From Actinoplanes nipponensis (GTDB taxonomy: Bacteria > Actinomycetota > Actinomycetes > Mycobacteriales > Micromonosporaceae): 55,604 nucleotides of DNA. The position numbers and the translations under genes are program-made. Shown here piece by piece: positions 25,071 through 33,309 of this stretch. Each line of letters begins with the position of its first letter. Position 1 is the first letter of the stretch. The stretch is from NCBI RefSeq assembly GCF_016862275.1, contig NZ_BOMQ01000055.1, forward strand, positions 1-55,604, written 5' to 3'. The notes beneath the pieces were generated by a model, which ran no database searches, was not told the DNA's origin, and saw nothing but the letters and a program-made list of their open reading frames with translations.

Positions 25071-25874
25071 ATGCTGAGCCCGGAGATCGCCGCCTACTAC
25101 GAACGCGGCGGCGAGCACGAACGCCTTGCCGCCGGCGCGGGCCGCCTGGAGTTCCTGCGTACCTGGGACGTGCTGGCCCGGGTGCTGCCGCCCGCGCCGG
25201 CCCGGATCGTCGACGTGGGCGGCGCCACCGGCGTCTACGCCGGCCCGCTGGCCGAGGCCGGCTACACCGTCCGGGTGGTGGATCCGGTTCCGGCGCACGT
25301 GGCGGCGGCCGGCGCGCTACCGGGGGTGAGCGCCGTCCAGGGCGACGCGCGCGACCTGCCCGAGCCCGGCGCGAGCGCGGACGCCGTGCTGCTGTTCGGA
25401 CCGCTGTACCACCTGCCGGAGCGGGCCGACCGGATCACGGCGTGGCGGGAGGCCGCGCGGGTCGTGCGCCCGGGCGGGGTGGTCGCCGGCGCGGTGATCA
25501 GCCGTTTCGCGTCCCTGCTGGACGGATTCGTCCGGGGCTACCACGCCGAGCCGGAGTTCCCGCCGATCGTGCGGCGCGCGCTGCGCGACGGCGTGCACCG
25601 CAACGCCGACGGCCAGTCGCGCTGGTTCACCAGCGCGTACTTCCACCGGCCCGAGGAGCCGGCCGCCGAGGCGACCGGCGCGGGTCTGGCCGGGGCCCGC
25701 ACGGTCGCCGTCGAGGGACCGGCCTGGCTGACCGGCCCGCGGCTGACGGAGTTCCTCGCCGACGAGCGGCTGACCGGCATCATGCTCGACCTGCTGCGCG
25801 CGGTCGAGGACGAGCCGAGCCTGCTCGGCGCGAGCAGCCACCTGCTGACCATCGCCCACCGGCCCGCCCCCTAA
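25071..25874 (+). CDS. SAM-dependent methyltransferase
   Basis: From ATG 25071 the protein has 267 residues; an in-frame ATG at 25062 would add three. IVDVGGATGVYAGPLAEAGY is motif I of the class I fold, VVDPVP the acidic loop end, and AVLLFGPLYHLPERADR plus AARVVRPGGVV the later motifs. LFGPLYHL is typical of UbiE-like small-molecule methyltransferases. The substrate is unknown. It is divergent from the GntR gene and may be regulated by it. Confidence 0.9.
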   Translation: MLSPEIAAYYERGGEHERLAAGAGRLEFLRTWDVLARVLPPAPARIVDVGGATGVYAGPLAEAGYTVRVVDPVPAHVAAAGALPGVSAVQGDARDLPEPGASADAVLLFGPLYHLPERADRITAWREAARVVRPGGVVAGAVISRFASLLDGFVRGYHAEPEFPPIVRRALRDGVHRNADGQSRWFTSAYFHRPEEPAAEATGAGLAGARTVAVEGPAWLTGPRLTEFLADERLTGIMLDLLRAVEDEPSLLGASSHLLTIAHRPAP

Positions 25875-25883
25875 GCTGTCCGC

Positions 25884-26231
25884 GTGGAAGCATTGCGGTT
25901 GATCCTGCGGTACGCGCACCTGATCGGTTTCGCCCTGCTGCTGGGCGGCGCGATCGCCCAGTTCGTCTCCGGCAAGCTGCGGATCAACCCGGCGATGCTG
26001 TGGGGCGCCATCATCCAGGTGCTCACCGGCGTGGCGCTGTCCGCGCCGCTGCGCGGGGGCGGCGACGACGAGCCCAGCCCGGTCAAGCTGGCCGTCAAGC
26101 TGGTGATCGCGATCATGATCTTCGTGATGGTGTTCATCCCGCGCAAGCGGGCCGAGGTGAACCGGGGGCACTTCCTCGGCATCATCGCGTTGACGCTGGT
26201 CAACGCCGCGGTCGCCACCTTCTGGCACTAG
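25884..26231 (+). CDS. Small four-helix membrane protein
   Basis: A GTG start 9 bp after the methyltransferase stop gives 115 residues with four hydrophobic segments (about 10-27, 38-53, 69-86, 98-113) and a charged loop GGGDDEPSP between the second and third. No motif allows a function call. It probably shares a transcript with the methyltransferase. Confidence 0.8.
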   Translation: MEALRLILRYAHLIGFALLLGGAIAQFVSGKLRINPAMLWGAIIQVLTGVALSAPLRGGGDDEPSPVKLAVKLVIAIMIFVMVFIPRKRAEVNRGHFLGIIALTLVNAAVATFWH

Positions 26232-26541
26232 CCCTTCAGGACGGCAGCGCGAGCTCACCGGAGGCAGTCCCGGACCGGCGCCCTGATCTGCGCACGCGCG
26301 TGAGGTGCAGAGTCTGTTGCGGACGGCCCCGAGCGACGGTAGCGGGGATCGGGCCACGGGCCGGTGCGGTTTTCTATCTGCAGTACGGCAGATAGAAGTC
26401 TGGCGATCAACCCTATATCGGTCACATAATTGCGGTGCGTCACCTCATGGAGACGTAACGCAGTCAGGCAGGCGCCCAGCTACCGTCGACCGCCGGTCCT
26501 GAATACCCGTCTCCTTCCATATGCCTCTCGAAGGAGGAGCA
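26232..26541. other. 310-bp intergenic region entering a lower-GC island
   Basis: No convincing gene is present. GC falls compared with the flanks, and the region holds a strong 26-bp dyad (26372-26397) plus the ribosome site AAGGAGGAGC just before the DUF6232 start. Confidence 0.6.
26372..26397. promoter_or_regulatory. 26-bp palindrome, TCTGC-N6-GCAGA core
   Basis: TTCTATCTGC (26372-26381) pairs perfectly with GCAGATAGAA (26388-26397) around AGTACG. It lies 145 bp before the DUF6232 start. A second site with the same half-sites and spacing follows that gene. Confidence 0.65.
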
Positions 26542-26949
26542 ATGAGGGTGTTCTACAGAGGGCCACGGGCATTGATCACTTCGGACACCATCACCGTGGC
26601 CCGGTCCACATCGATCAGCTATGTCCTGGCCGACCTCATTGACCTCCATCTGGTCGTGCAGCGGAGGGGGCCGGAGCCCCTCGGCAGTCGCGCTATGGGG
26701 GTGTCTGCGCTGGTCGGAGGCATCGTCACGGTGCCCGTGATGGGGCCGGTATCACCCCCGTTGACCGTGGCCATGGTGGGCGCGCTTCTTCTGTGCGCCT
26801 TCATTTGTCTGCGGATCGATCCGCCGGCACATCACGAACTCGTGGCTACCTACCGCGGGCGACGAGTCGTCATCTTCGCCTCCGACGACCCGCGGGAGTT
26901 CGGACAAGTGTGCCGCGGGGTCCAGCGGGCAATGGAGCGACAACGCTGA
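26542..26949 (+). CDS. DUF6232 family membrane protein
   Basis: The ATG at 26542 is fixed by AAGGAGGAGC and gives 135 residues. MRVFYRGPRALITSDTITV followed by SYVLADLIDL is the DUF6232 pattern. Two hydrophobic segments (about 55-74 and 76-92) lie mid-protein, followed by ELVATYRGRRVVIFASDDP. Function unknown. The gene is flanked by two like-built palindromes and precedes an XRE/DUF397 set. Confidence 0.8.
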   Translation: MRVFYRGPRALITSDTITVARSTSISYVLADLIDLHLVVQRRGPEPLGSRAMGVSALVGGIVTVPVMGPVSPPLTVAMVGALLLCAFICLRIDPPAHHELVATYRGRRVVIFASDDPREFGQVCRGVQRAMERQR

Positions 26950-26963
26950 TTGCGCTGCAGCTG

Positions 26964-26979
26964 TCTGCCATATAGCAGA
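26964..26979. promoter_or_regulatory. Second TCTGC-N6-GCAGA palindrome
   Basis: TCTGC and GCAGA flank CATATA, 14 of 16 bases symmetric, 14 bp after the DUF6232 stop and about 195 bp before the XRE start. The half-sites and spacing equal those at 26372-26397. Confidence 0.6.
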
Positions 26980-27087
26980 TGCTCACGCTCGGCAGGAAGA
27001 AGGACGCGAGCAACCGTAACCCTCGCGGGCCGAGCTCGTTTCTGAGAGGGTGAGACCCGCGCAGGAGCGTGCCATGCGGCCGCGTAA

Positions 27088-27116
27088 CTGCTATGTTGCT
27101 GTCAGCAACGTAGCAG
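27088..27116. promoter_or_regulatory. Long dyad upstream of the XRE regulator
   Basis: CTGCTATGTTGC (27088-27099) pairs with GCAACGTAGCAG (27105-27116) with one mismatch around TGTCA. It ends 56 bp before the XRE start, a position suited to autoregulation. Confidence 0.6.
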
Positions 27117-27172
27117 GCTGGCGTCTCTCTCCTCATGGGGGCGCCCGTCGTGTCTTGGCGAGGCAAGGTGGC

Positions 27173-28072
27173 ATGGAAGCCGCGAGCGTGGAACCGCCCG
27201 CTGTCGCTCGACAGCGTGTGCGTCGCGCCCTGCGCAACGCCCGGCTGGAAACCGGCCTGGTGCAGGGCGATGTCGCTCGACGGCTGAACTGGTCACTGTC
27301 CAAGGTGCAGCGTATCGAGAGCGGCTCCGTCGCCGTCTCGGTCACTGATCTTCATGCGCTCCTCGGCGTCTACGGCGTCGATGACGAAGGCACCGTCGAG
27401 TCGCTGGCCAGAGATGCGGCAATCTCGCGCCGGCAGCGGTGGACAGTGCCGGCCGCGCACCGCGAGCACCTCACCCCCGGGCTCCTGCAGCTGCTCCAGT
27501 TCGAGGGCCAGGCAACGGTCATTCGTGCCTATCAGCCGTTCACCTTCCCGGGCGTCCTGCAAACTCCGGCTACCGCTGAATACGTGTTGGGCTGGTTCAG
27601 TGAAAGCCTGACCGAGGACGACCGCAAGGTCCGTCTGGACGTCAGAATGGCGCGGTCGAAGCGGATCGTGGAAGACGATCGGGCGCCGACCTACCTGCTG
27701 ATGTTGGATGAGGCGGCGCTCAGCAGAGAAATCGGCGGCCGCGCCATCATGGCCGAACAGCTCGAAGCGGCCATCGAGTTCGCGCAGCGGCCCAACATCC
27801 ACATCCGCATCGTACGGCTGGCCGAGGGAATGCATCTCGGGATGCTCGGTCCTTTCACCCTTCTTGATCTGAGCGACGACGACATCGGGGACGCGGTTCT
27901 CTATCGCGAGTTCTACACCTCCGACAACATCAGCCAGGATGACAAAGACGTCGCCTACTACCGCGCCAGATTCGAGGCCGCCTGGTCGCGTTGCTACGAC
28001 GAAGCCGACTCGCTCCGACTCATCCGCGCCGCGGCAGCCGCACTGCGCGCGTCCCTGGTAAGAGATCGCTGA
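27173..28072 (+). CDS. XRE-family regulator with DUF5753/Scr1-like domain
   Basis: ATG 27173 gives 299 residues; a longer frame from 27050 would cover the dyad. The N-terminal Cro/C1 helix-turn-helix is RLETGLVQGDVARRLNWSL, then SKVQRIESG. The rest (TFPGVLQTPATAEYVLGWF, RPNIHIRIV, MLGPFTLLDL) is DUF5753, the domain of BldD-like/WhiJ-type regulators that pair with DUF397 proteins. Two DUF397 genes follow in the same direction, the classic arrangement. In Streptomyces such pairs control development or act as antitoxin-like modules. Confidence 0.93.
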   Translation: MEAASVEPPAVARQRVRRALRNARLETGLVQGDVARRLNWSLSKVQRIESGSVAVSVTDLHALLGVYGVDDEGTVESLARDAAISRRQRWTVPAAHREHLTPGLLQLLQFEGQATVIRAYQPFTFPGVLQTPATAEYVLGWFSESLTEDDRKVRLDVRMARSKRIVEDDRAPTYLLMLDEAALSREIGGRAIMAEQLEAAIEFAQRPNIHIRIVRLAEGMHLGMLGPFTLLDLSDDDIGDAVLYREFYTSDNISQDDKDVAYYRARFEAAWSRCYDEADSLRLIRAAAAALRASLVRDR

Positions 28073-28186
28073 CGGCGGCCGCATGCGAGTCGTTGACGCC
28101 TCCGTCGTTGCATCCGGAGCCTCCTTGATCACGCGAAGGCCGCGTGCTTCGGCCCGATTTGCCGACGATGTGAGGAGAGCGAGTTT

Positions 28187-28378
28187 TTGACATCCATGGA
28201 CTGGATCAAAAGTTCCCGTTGCGCCGACAGTGCGTGCGTAGAAGTAGCCAGAGTCGGCGACGGTGTGATCGGCCTGCGCGATTCCAAGTGCCTTGAACAG
28301 CCTTTTCTCCGCTTTGATCGAGCCGTCTGGTCGGCCTTCGTCGACGGCGTCAAGGCCGGTGACTTCTCCGAGCGGTAG
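28187..28378 (+). CDS. DUF397 family protein, copy 1
   Basis: The 63-residue protein reads WIKSSRCADSACVEVARVG and GVIGLRDSKCLEQPFLRF then FVDGVKAGDF, the DUF397 pattern end to end. The TTG at 28187 sits 7 nt after GAGGAGA and is preferred; an ATG at 28196 is in frame but 16 nt away. It follows the XRE/DUF5753 gene by 114 bp and is its usual partner. A strong terminator follows. Confidence 0.9.
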   Translation: MTSMDWIKSSRCADSACVEVARVGDGVIGLRDSKCLEQPFLRFDRAVWSAFVDGVKAGDFSER

Positions 28379-28384
28379 GTGACG

Positions 28385-28416
28385 AATGGGCGTCCCGGGC
28401 AAGTGGGACGCCCATT
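28385..28416 (+). terminator. Terminator between the two DUF397 genes
   Basis: A perfect 12-bp stem (AATGGGCGTCCC with its complement) has an 8-nt loop and is followed by TATCATTT. Copy 2 therefore probably has its own promoter or relies on read-through. Confidence 0.85.
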
Positions 28417-28483
28417 TATCATTTCTGAGTTCAACCTTTGCAGGCCGGCACGTACGCTGTTTAGTCCCGAGGTCGGAGGCGTC

Positions 28484-28681
28484 ATGGCGCAAAACGAGCT
28501 CAGTTCGCTACGGTGGATCCGTCGATGCGCGGATCATGCCTGTGTCGAAGTAGCGCTGTACCGCGAGGCGGTTCTCATGCGCGACAGCAAGGACAACGAC
28601 GGCCCCATGCTGACATTCACGCTCGAGCAGTGGACCGCATTCCGGGCCGGGGTTCGTGCCGGCGAGTTCGACCGCGGTTGA
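28484..28681 (+). CDS. DUF397 family protein, copy 2
   Basis: The 65-residue protein has LRWIRRCADHACVEVALYR, LMRDSKDNDGPML and FRAGVRAGEF, the same pattern as copy 1 with the CADxACVEVA block shared. The ATG at 28484 follows CGGAGG; a longer upstream frame crosses the terminator and is rejected. Its length fits DUF397. Two paralogues beside one XRE regulator suggest local duplication. Confidence 0.88.
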   Translation: MAQNELSSLRWIRRCADHACVEVALYREAVLMRDSKDNDGPMLTFTLEQWTAFRAGVRAGEFDRG

Positions 28682-28726
28682 TCGAGGGCACGGCCCCGCA
28701 CCCAGGGGAGGCCGTGCCGACCATCA

Positions 28727-29596
28727 TTACCAGGAGCCGGCGGTCGGTCCGGCCGAGCCGCCCCGCCGCCGCAGGTACTTCTCGAACTCGGTGGCGATCT
28801 CGTCCCCGGTCAGCGGCTTGATCCCCTCGTCGCCGACCCGTTCCTCCAGCTCGCGGACGTAGTCACCGAGCTCGGTGTCCTGCTCGGCGGCGGCCCGCAC
28901 GCGCTTCTCCCACTCGTCGGCCTCCTCGGCCAGGTCGGCCAGCGGCACGGGCAGGTCCAGCACGTCCTCCAGCCGGCTCAGCAGCGCGAGGGTCGCCTTC
29001 GGGCAGGGCGGGTTGTTGGCGTAGTGCGGCACGTGTACCCAGAACGACAGGGCGTCGACGTCGGCGCGGTCGGCCGCCTCCTGCAGCACGCCGACGATGC
29101 CGGTCGGGCCGTCGTAGCGGGTCGGGACGACCTTGTACTTCTCCGCGACCTCCTGCTCCGACGCCGACCCGCTGATCGGCAGCGGCCGGGTGTACGGCAC
29201 GTCCGCGAGCAGCGCGCCCAGCAGCACGACCCGGTTGACCTCCAGGCTGTGGCAGACCTCGAGGATCTGCTCGCAGAAGGTGCGCCAGCGCATGCTGGGC
29301 TCGATGCCGCGGATCAGCACCACGTCGCGGTCGGTGCCGGGCGGGCTGGCCACGCTGAACCGGGTGGTCGGCCACTCGATCTTGCGGGTCTCGCCCTCGG
29401 TCATGGTGATCGTCGGCCTGCTGACCTGGAAGTCGTAGAACTCCTCGGGATCGATGGTGGTGATCTCGCGGGCCTGCCAGACCTGCTCGAGGTGCTCCAC
29501 CGCGGCCGTCGACGCGTCGGCCGCGTCGTTCCACCCTTCGAAGGCGGCGATCGCCACGGGGGAGCGCAGCAGGGGTAGACCGTCGAACTCTGTCAC
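28727..29596 (-). CDS. PAC2 family protein
   Basis: A GTG at 29596 gives 289 residues. VAIAAFEGWNDAADASTAAV is the PAC2 signature, with DRDVVLIRGIEPSMRW and PTGIVGVLQEAADRADV later. PAC2 proteins are proteasome-assembly-chaperone-like; in actinobacteria their role is unclear. A longer frame reaches 29728, but adds non-homologous residues and runs over a palindrome. It is divergent from metH and shares a 167-bp promoter region with it. Confidence 0.93.
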   Translation of the reverse strand: MTEFDGLPLLRSPVAIAAFEGWNDAADASTAAVEHLEQVWQAREITTIDPEEFYDFQVSRPTITMTEGETRKIEWPTTRFSVASPPGTDRDVVLIRGIEPSMRWRTFCEQILEVCHSLEVNRVVLLGALLADVPYTRPLPISGSASEQEVAEKYKVVPTRYDGPTGIVGVLQEAADRADVDALSFWVHVPHYANNPPCPKATLALLSRLEDVLDLPVPLADLAEEADEWEKRVRAAAEQDTELGDYVRELEERVGDEGIKPLTGDEIATEFEKYLRRRGGSAGPTAGSW

Positions 29597-29616
29597 GGTG
29601 CCAACCTTTCGTACCT

Positions 29617-29637
29617 CACGTAGGCAAAGCCTACGTG
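29617..29637. promoter_or_regulatory. Perfect 21-bp palindrome between PAC2 and metH
   Basis: CACGTAGGC (29617-29625) and GCCTACGTG (29629-29637) flank AAA. It lies 21 bp upstream of the PAC2 start and 126 bp upstream of metH, where a repressor could act on the PAC2 promoter or both. Confidence 0.7.
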
Positions 29638-29763
29638 TCCGCGTCTGATCCCACCCGGCGGCCGCGCCGACCCCCGGCTTCGCGTGGAGAGCCCGGTCAC
29701 AGTGTGTCCACCTGTCGGACTCCGACATTCGGTACCGGGGCCCTGTGCGATTAGCCTGGCAAG

Positions 29764-32700
29764 GTGCCGAACTCCTTCCTTGCCGCGCTGACCGATCGCA
29801 TCCTCGTCGCCGACGGGGCGATGGGCACGATGCTGCAGGCCGCCGACCTCGACGTGGACACCGACTTCCAGGGTCTCGAGGGGTGCAACGAGATCCTCAA
29901 CGTGACCCGTCCCGACGTGGTCCGGGGCGTGCACGAGGCGTACCTGGCCGCCGGGGCCGACTGCGTCGAGACCAACACCTTCGGCGCCAACCTCGGCAAC
30001 CTGGGCGACTACGACATCCAGCACCGGATCCGCGAGCTCTCCGAGGCGGGTGCGGCGGTCGCCCGGGCGGCGGCCGACGGCTTCTCGACCCCCGAGCAGC
30101 CCCGGTACGTGCTGGGCTCGATCGGCCCCGGCACCAAGCTGCCCACGCTGGGGCACACCCACTACACCACGCTGCGCGACGCGTACCACGAGAACGCGGC
30201 CGGCCTGGTGCTCGGCGGCGCCGACGCGCTGATCATCGAGACCTGCCAGGACCTGCTGCAGACCAAGGCCGCGGTGGTCGGGGCGCGCCGGGCGATGACC
30301 GAGGTCGGGCGCACGGTGCCGATCATCTGCCACGTGACCGTGGAGACCACCGGCACGATGCTGCTGGGCAGCGAGATCGGCGCGGCGCTGACCGCGCTGG
30401 AGCCGCTCGGCATCGACCTGATCGGACTCAACTGCGCCACCGGCCCGGCGGAGATGACCGAGCACCTGCGGTACCTGTCGCAGTCGGCGAAGGTGCCGGT
30501 CTCGGTCATGCCGAACGCGGGCCTGCCGGTGCTGGCGGCCGGCGGCGCGTACTACCCGTTGACCCCGGACGAGCTGGCCGAGGCGCTGGACCGCTTCGTC
30601 CGCGAGTACGGCGTCGCGCTGGTCGGCGGCTGCTGCGGCACCACGCCCGCGCACATCGAGGCGGTCGTGAACCGGGTCCGCGGGCTCAAGGCGGCGCCGC
30701 GCGGGCCGCAGCACGCCCCGGCCGCGGCGTCGATCTACCACGAGGTGCCGTTCCGGCAGGACGCCGGCGTGCTGATGATCGGCGAGCGGACCAACGCCAA
30801 CGGCTCGAAGGCGTTCCGCGAGCCGATGCTGGCCGGCGACTGGCAGGCCTGCGTGGAGATCGCCCGCAGCCAGGCCCGCGACGGCTCGCACCTGCTGGAC
30901 CTGTGCGTCGACTACGTCGGCCGCGACGGCACCCAGGACATGCGTGAGCTGGCCGGCCGCTTCGCCACCGCGTCGACCCTGCCGATCATGCTGGACTCCA
31001 CCGAGCCGCAGGTGGTCGAGGCCGGCCTGGAGATGCTCGGCGGCCGCTGCGTGGTCAACTCGGTCAACTACGAGGACGGCGACGGCCCCGGCTCCCGGTA
31101 TGCCCGGATGATGCCGATCGTCAAGGAGCACGGCGCCGCGGTGGTCGCGCTGACCATCGACGAGGAGGGCCAGGCCCGCGACGCCGACTGGAAGGTGCGG
31201 GTGGCCTCGCGGCTCATCGAGGACCTGACCGGCACCTGGGGCATGAACCTGTCGGACATCCTGGTCGACTGCCTGACGTTCCCGATCGCCACCGGGCAGG
31301 AGGAGACCCGCCGCGACGGGTTGGAGACGATCGAGGCGATCCGGCGGATCAGCGAGCTGTACCCGGGGGTCAACTTCACCCTGGGCGTCTCCAACATCTC
31401 CTTCGGCCTCAACCCGGCCGCCCGCCAGGTGCTCAACTCGGTCTTCCTGCACGAGTGCGTGCAGGCCGGGATGACCAGCGCGATCGTGCACGCCAGCAAG
31501 ATCCTGCCGATGTCGAAGATCCAGGACGAGCAGCGCGAGGTCGCGCTCGACATGATCTACGACCGGCGCCGTGAGGGCTACGACCCGCTGCAGAAGTTCC
31601 TCCAGCTCTTCGAGGGCGTCGACGTCACCTCGGCGCGCGAGTCCCGCGCGCAGGAGCTGGCCGGGCTGCCGCTGGAGGAGCGCCTCAAGCGCCGCATCAT
31701 CGACGGCGAGCGCAACGGCCTCGAGGACGACCTGCTGGAGGCGCTGCAGACCAAGCCGGCCCTGGCCATCGTCAACGACGTGCTGCTCGACGGCATGAAG
31801 ACGGTCGGCGAGCTGTTCGGCTCGGGGCAGATGCAGCTGCCCTTCGTGCTGCAGTCCGCCGAGGTGATGAAGGCGGCGGTGGCCTTCCTCGAGCCGCACA
31901 TGGAGAAGAACGAGGACGAGGAAGGCAAGGGCCGCATCGTGCTCGCCACCGTCAAGGGCGACGTGCACGACATCGGCAAGAACCTGGTCGACATCATCCT
32001 GAGCAACAACGGCTACGAGGTCGTCAACATCGGCATCAAGCAGCCGATCAACGCGATCATCGAGGCGGCCGAGCAGCACCAGGCGGACGCCATCGGCATG
32101 TCCGGGCTGCTGGTGAAGAGCACGGTCGTGATGAAGGAGAACCTGCAGGAGATGGCGACGCGGGGCGTCGCGGCCAAGTACCCGGTCATGCTGGGCGGTG
32201 CGGCGCTGACCCGCGCGTACGTCGAGGACGACCTGCGCTCGCAGTACCAGGGCGAGGTGCACTACGCCCGGGACGCGTTCGAGGGCCTGTCCCTGATGGA
32301 CAAGGTGATGACGGCCAAGCGCGGCGGCGCCCCGGTGATCGACCCGGAGCGCGAGGCGGCGCTGGCCGCCCGCCGCGCCCGCCGCGAGAAGCAGCGCGCG
32401 ATGGTCACCGACAACCTGCCGCCGCTGGACGACGCCTCGGTCCGCTCCGACGTGGCGACCGACGTGGACATGCCCCGGCCGCCGTTCTTCGGCACCCGCG
32501 TGGTCAAGGGCATCCCGCTCAACGACTACGCCTCGATGCTGGACGAACGCGCGACGTTCCTGGGCCAGTGGGGCCTGAAGGCGGCGCGGGGCGGCAGCGG
32601 CCCGTCGTACGAGGAGCTGGTCGAGACGGAGGGCCGGCCCCGGCTGCGCTACTGGCTGGACCGCCTGACCGCCGACAAGGTCCTGGAGGCGGCGGTCGTG

Positions 32701-33288
32701 TACGGCTACTTCCCGGCGTACTCCGAAGGCAACACCCTGGTGGTGCTGGACGAGAACGGCACGGCGGAACGGGCCCGGTTCACCTTCCCCCGCCAGCGCC
32801 AGGAGCGGCGGCTGTGCCTGGCCGACTTCTTCAAGCCCCGCGGCGCCGACGGCGAGCTCGACGTGGTCGGCCTGCAACTCGTGACGGTGGGCCAGCCGAT
32901 CAGCGAGTACACGGCCAAGATGTTCGCCCGCAACGAGTACCGCGACTACCTGGAGGTCCACGGCCTGTCGGTCCAGCTGACGGAGGCCCTGGCCGAGTAC
33001 TGGCACCGGCGCGTCCGCTCGGAACTGATCCTGCCCGGCGGCGCGACGGTGGGCGTCAACGACCCGTCGGACCTGGCCGGCATCCTGAAGAACGACTACC
33101 GGGGCTGCCGGTACGCGTTCGGCTACCCGGCCTGCCCGGACCTGGAGGACCGGGCGAAGGTGGTGGACCTGCTGGACGCGGGACGCATCGGGGTGACGCT
33201 GTCGGAGGAGTTCCAGCTGGAGCCGGAACAGTCGACGGACGCGATCATCACGCACCACCCGGACGCCAACTACTTCAACGCCAAGTAG
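29764..33288 (+). CDS. metH: Cobalamin-dependent methionine synthase
   Basis: The 1174-residue protein transfers methyl from methyl-THF through cobalamin to homocysteine. The Hcy domain (1-330) has the zinc Cys in GLNCATGP near 223 and GGCCGTTPAH near 290. The pterin domain starts about 338 (MIGERTNANGSKAFREPML) and includes DSTEP. The cobalamin cap and Rossmann domain hold VKGDVHDIGKN near 730, whose His is the lower Co ligand. The activation domain ends with CRYAFGYPACPD near 1114, the SAM-binding block. All four modules are complete. A GTG start is used. No B12 riboswitch was recognised in the 167-bp upstream gap. Confidence 0.98.
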   Translation: MPNSFLAALTDRILVADGAMGTMLQAADLDVDTDFQGLEGCNEILNVTRPDVVRGVHEAYLAAGADCVETNTFGANLGNLGDYDIQHRIRELSEAGAAVARAAADGFSTPEQPRYVLGSIGPGTKLPTLGHTHYTTLRDAYHENAAGLVLGGADALIIETCQDLLQTKAAVVGARRAMTEVGRTVPIICHVTVETTGTMLLGSEIGAALTALEPLGIDLIGLNCATGPAEMTEHLRYLSQSAKVPVSVMPNAGLPVLAAGGAYYPLTPDELAEALDRFVREYGVALVGGCCGTTPAHIEAVVNRVRGLKAAPRGPQHAPAAASIYHEVPFRQDAGVLMIGERTNANGSKAFREPMLAGDWQACVEIARSQARDGSHLLDLCVDYVGRDGTQDMRELAGRFATASTLPIMLDSTEPQVVEAGLEMLGGRCVVNSVNYEDGDGPGSRYARMMPIVKEHGAAVVALTIDEEGQARDADWKVRVASRLIEDLTGTWGMNLSDILVDCLTFPIATGQEETRRDGLETIEAIRRISELYPGVNFTLGVSNISFGLNPAARQVLNSVFLHECVQAGMTSAIVHASKILPMSKIQDEQREVALDMIYDRRREGYDPLQKFLQLFEGVDVTSARESRAQELAGLPLEERLKRRIIDGERNGLEDDLLEALQTKPALAIVNDVLLDGMKTVGELFGSGQMQLPFVLQSAEVMKAAVAFLEPHMEKNEDEEGKGRIVLATVKGDVHDIGKNLVDIILSNNGYEVVNIGIKQPINAIIEAAEQHQADAIGMSGLLVKSTVVMKENLQEMATRGVAAKYPVMLGGAALTRAYVEDDLRSQYQGEVHYARDAFEGLSLMDKVMTAKRGGAPVIDPEREAALAARRARREKQRAMVTDNLPPLDDASVRSDVATDVDMPRPPFFGTRVVKGIPLNDYASMLDERATFLGQWGLKAARGGSGPSYEELVETEGRPRLRYWLDRLTADKVLEAAVVYGYFPAYSEGNTLVVLDENGTAERARFTFPRQRQERRLCLADFFKPRGADGELDVVGLQLVTVGQPISEYTAKMFARNEYRDYLEVHGLSVQLTEALAEYWHRRVRSELILPGGATVGVNDPSDLAGILKNDYRGCRYAFGYPACPDLEDRAKVVDLLDAGRIGVTLSEEFQLEPEQSTDAIITHHPDANYFNAK

Positions 33289-33309
33289 TCGCTGGACCCC
33301 TACTGAGCG

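Noticed and set aside
27173..28681. Classical toxin-antitoxin locus
   Set aside because: XRE/DUF5753 with DUF397 is better explained as a known actinobacterial regulatory pair; no toxin fold is visible.
29597..29763. Cobalamin riboswitch before metH
   Set aside because: The gap is short and shows no B12-box-like sequence; only the palindrome is clear.
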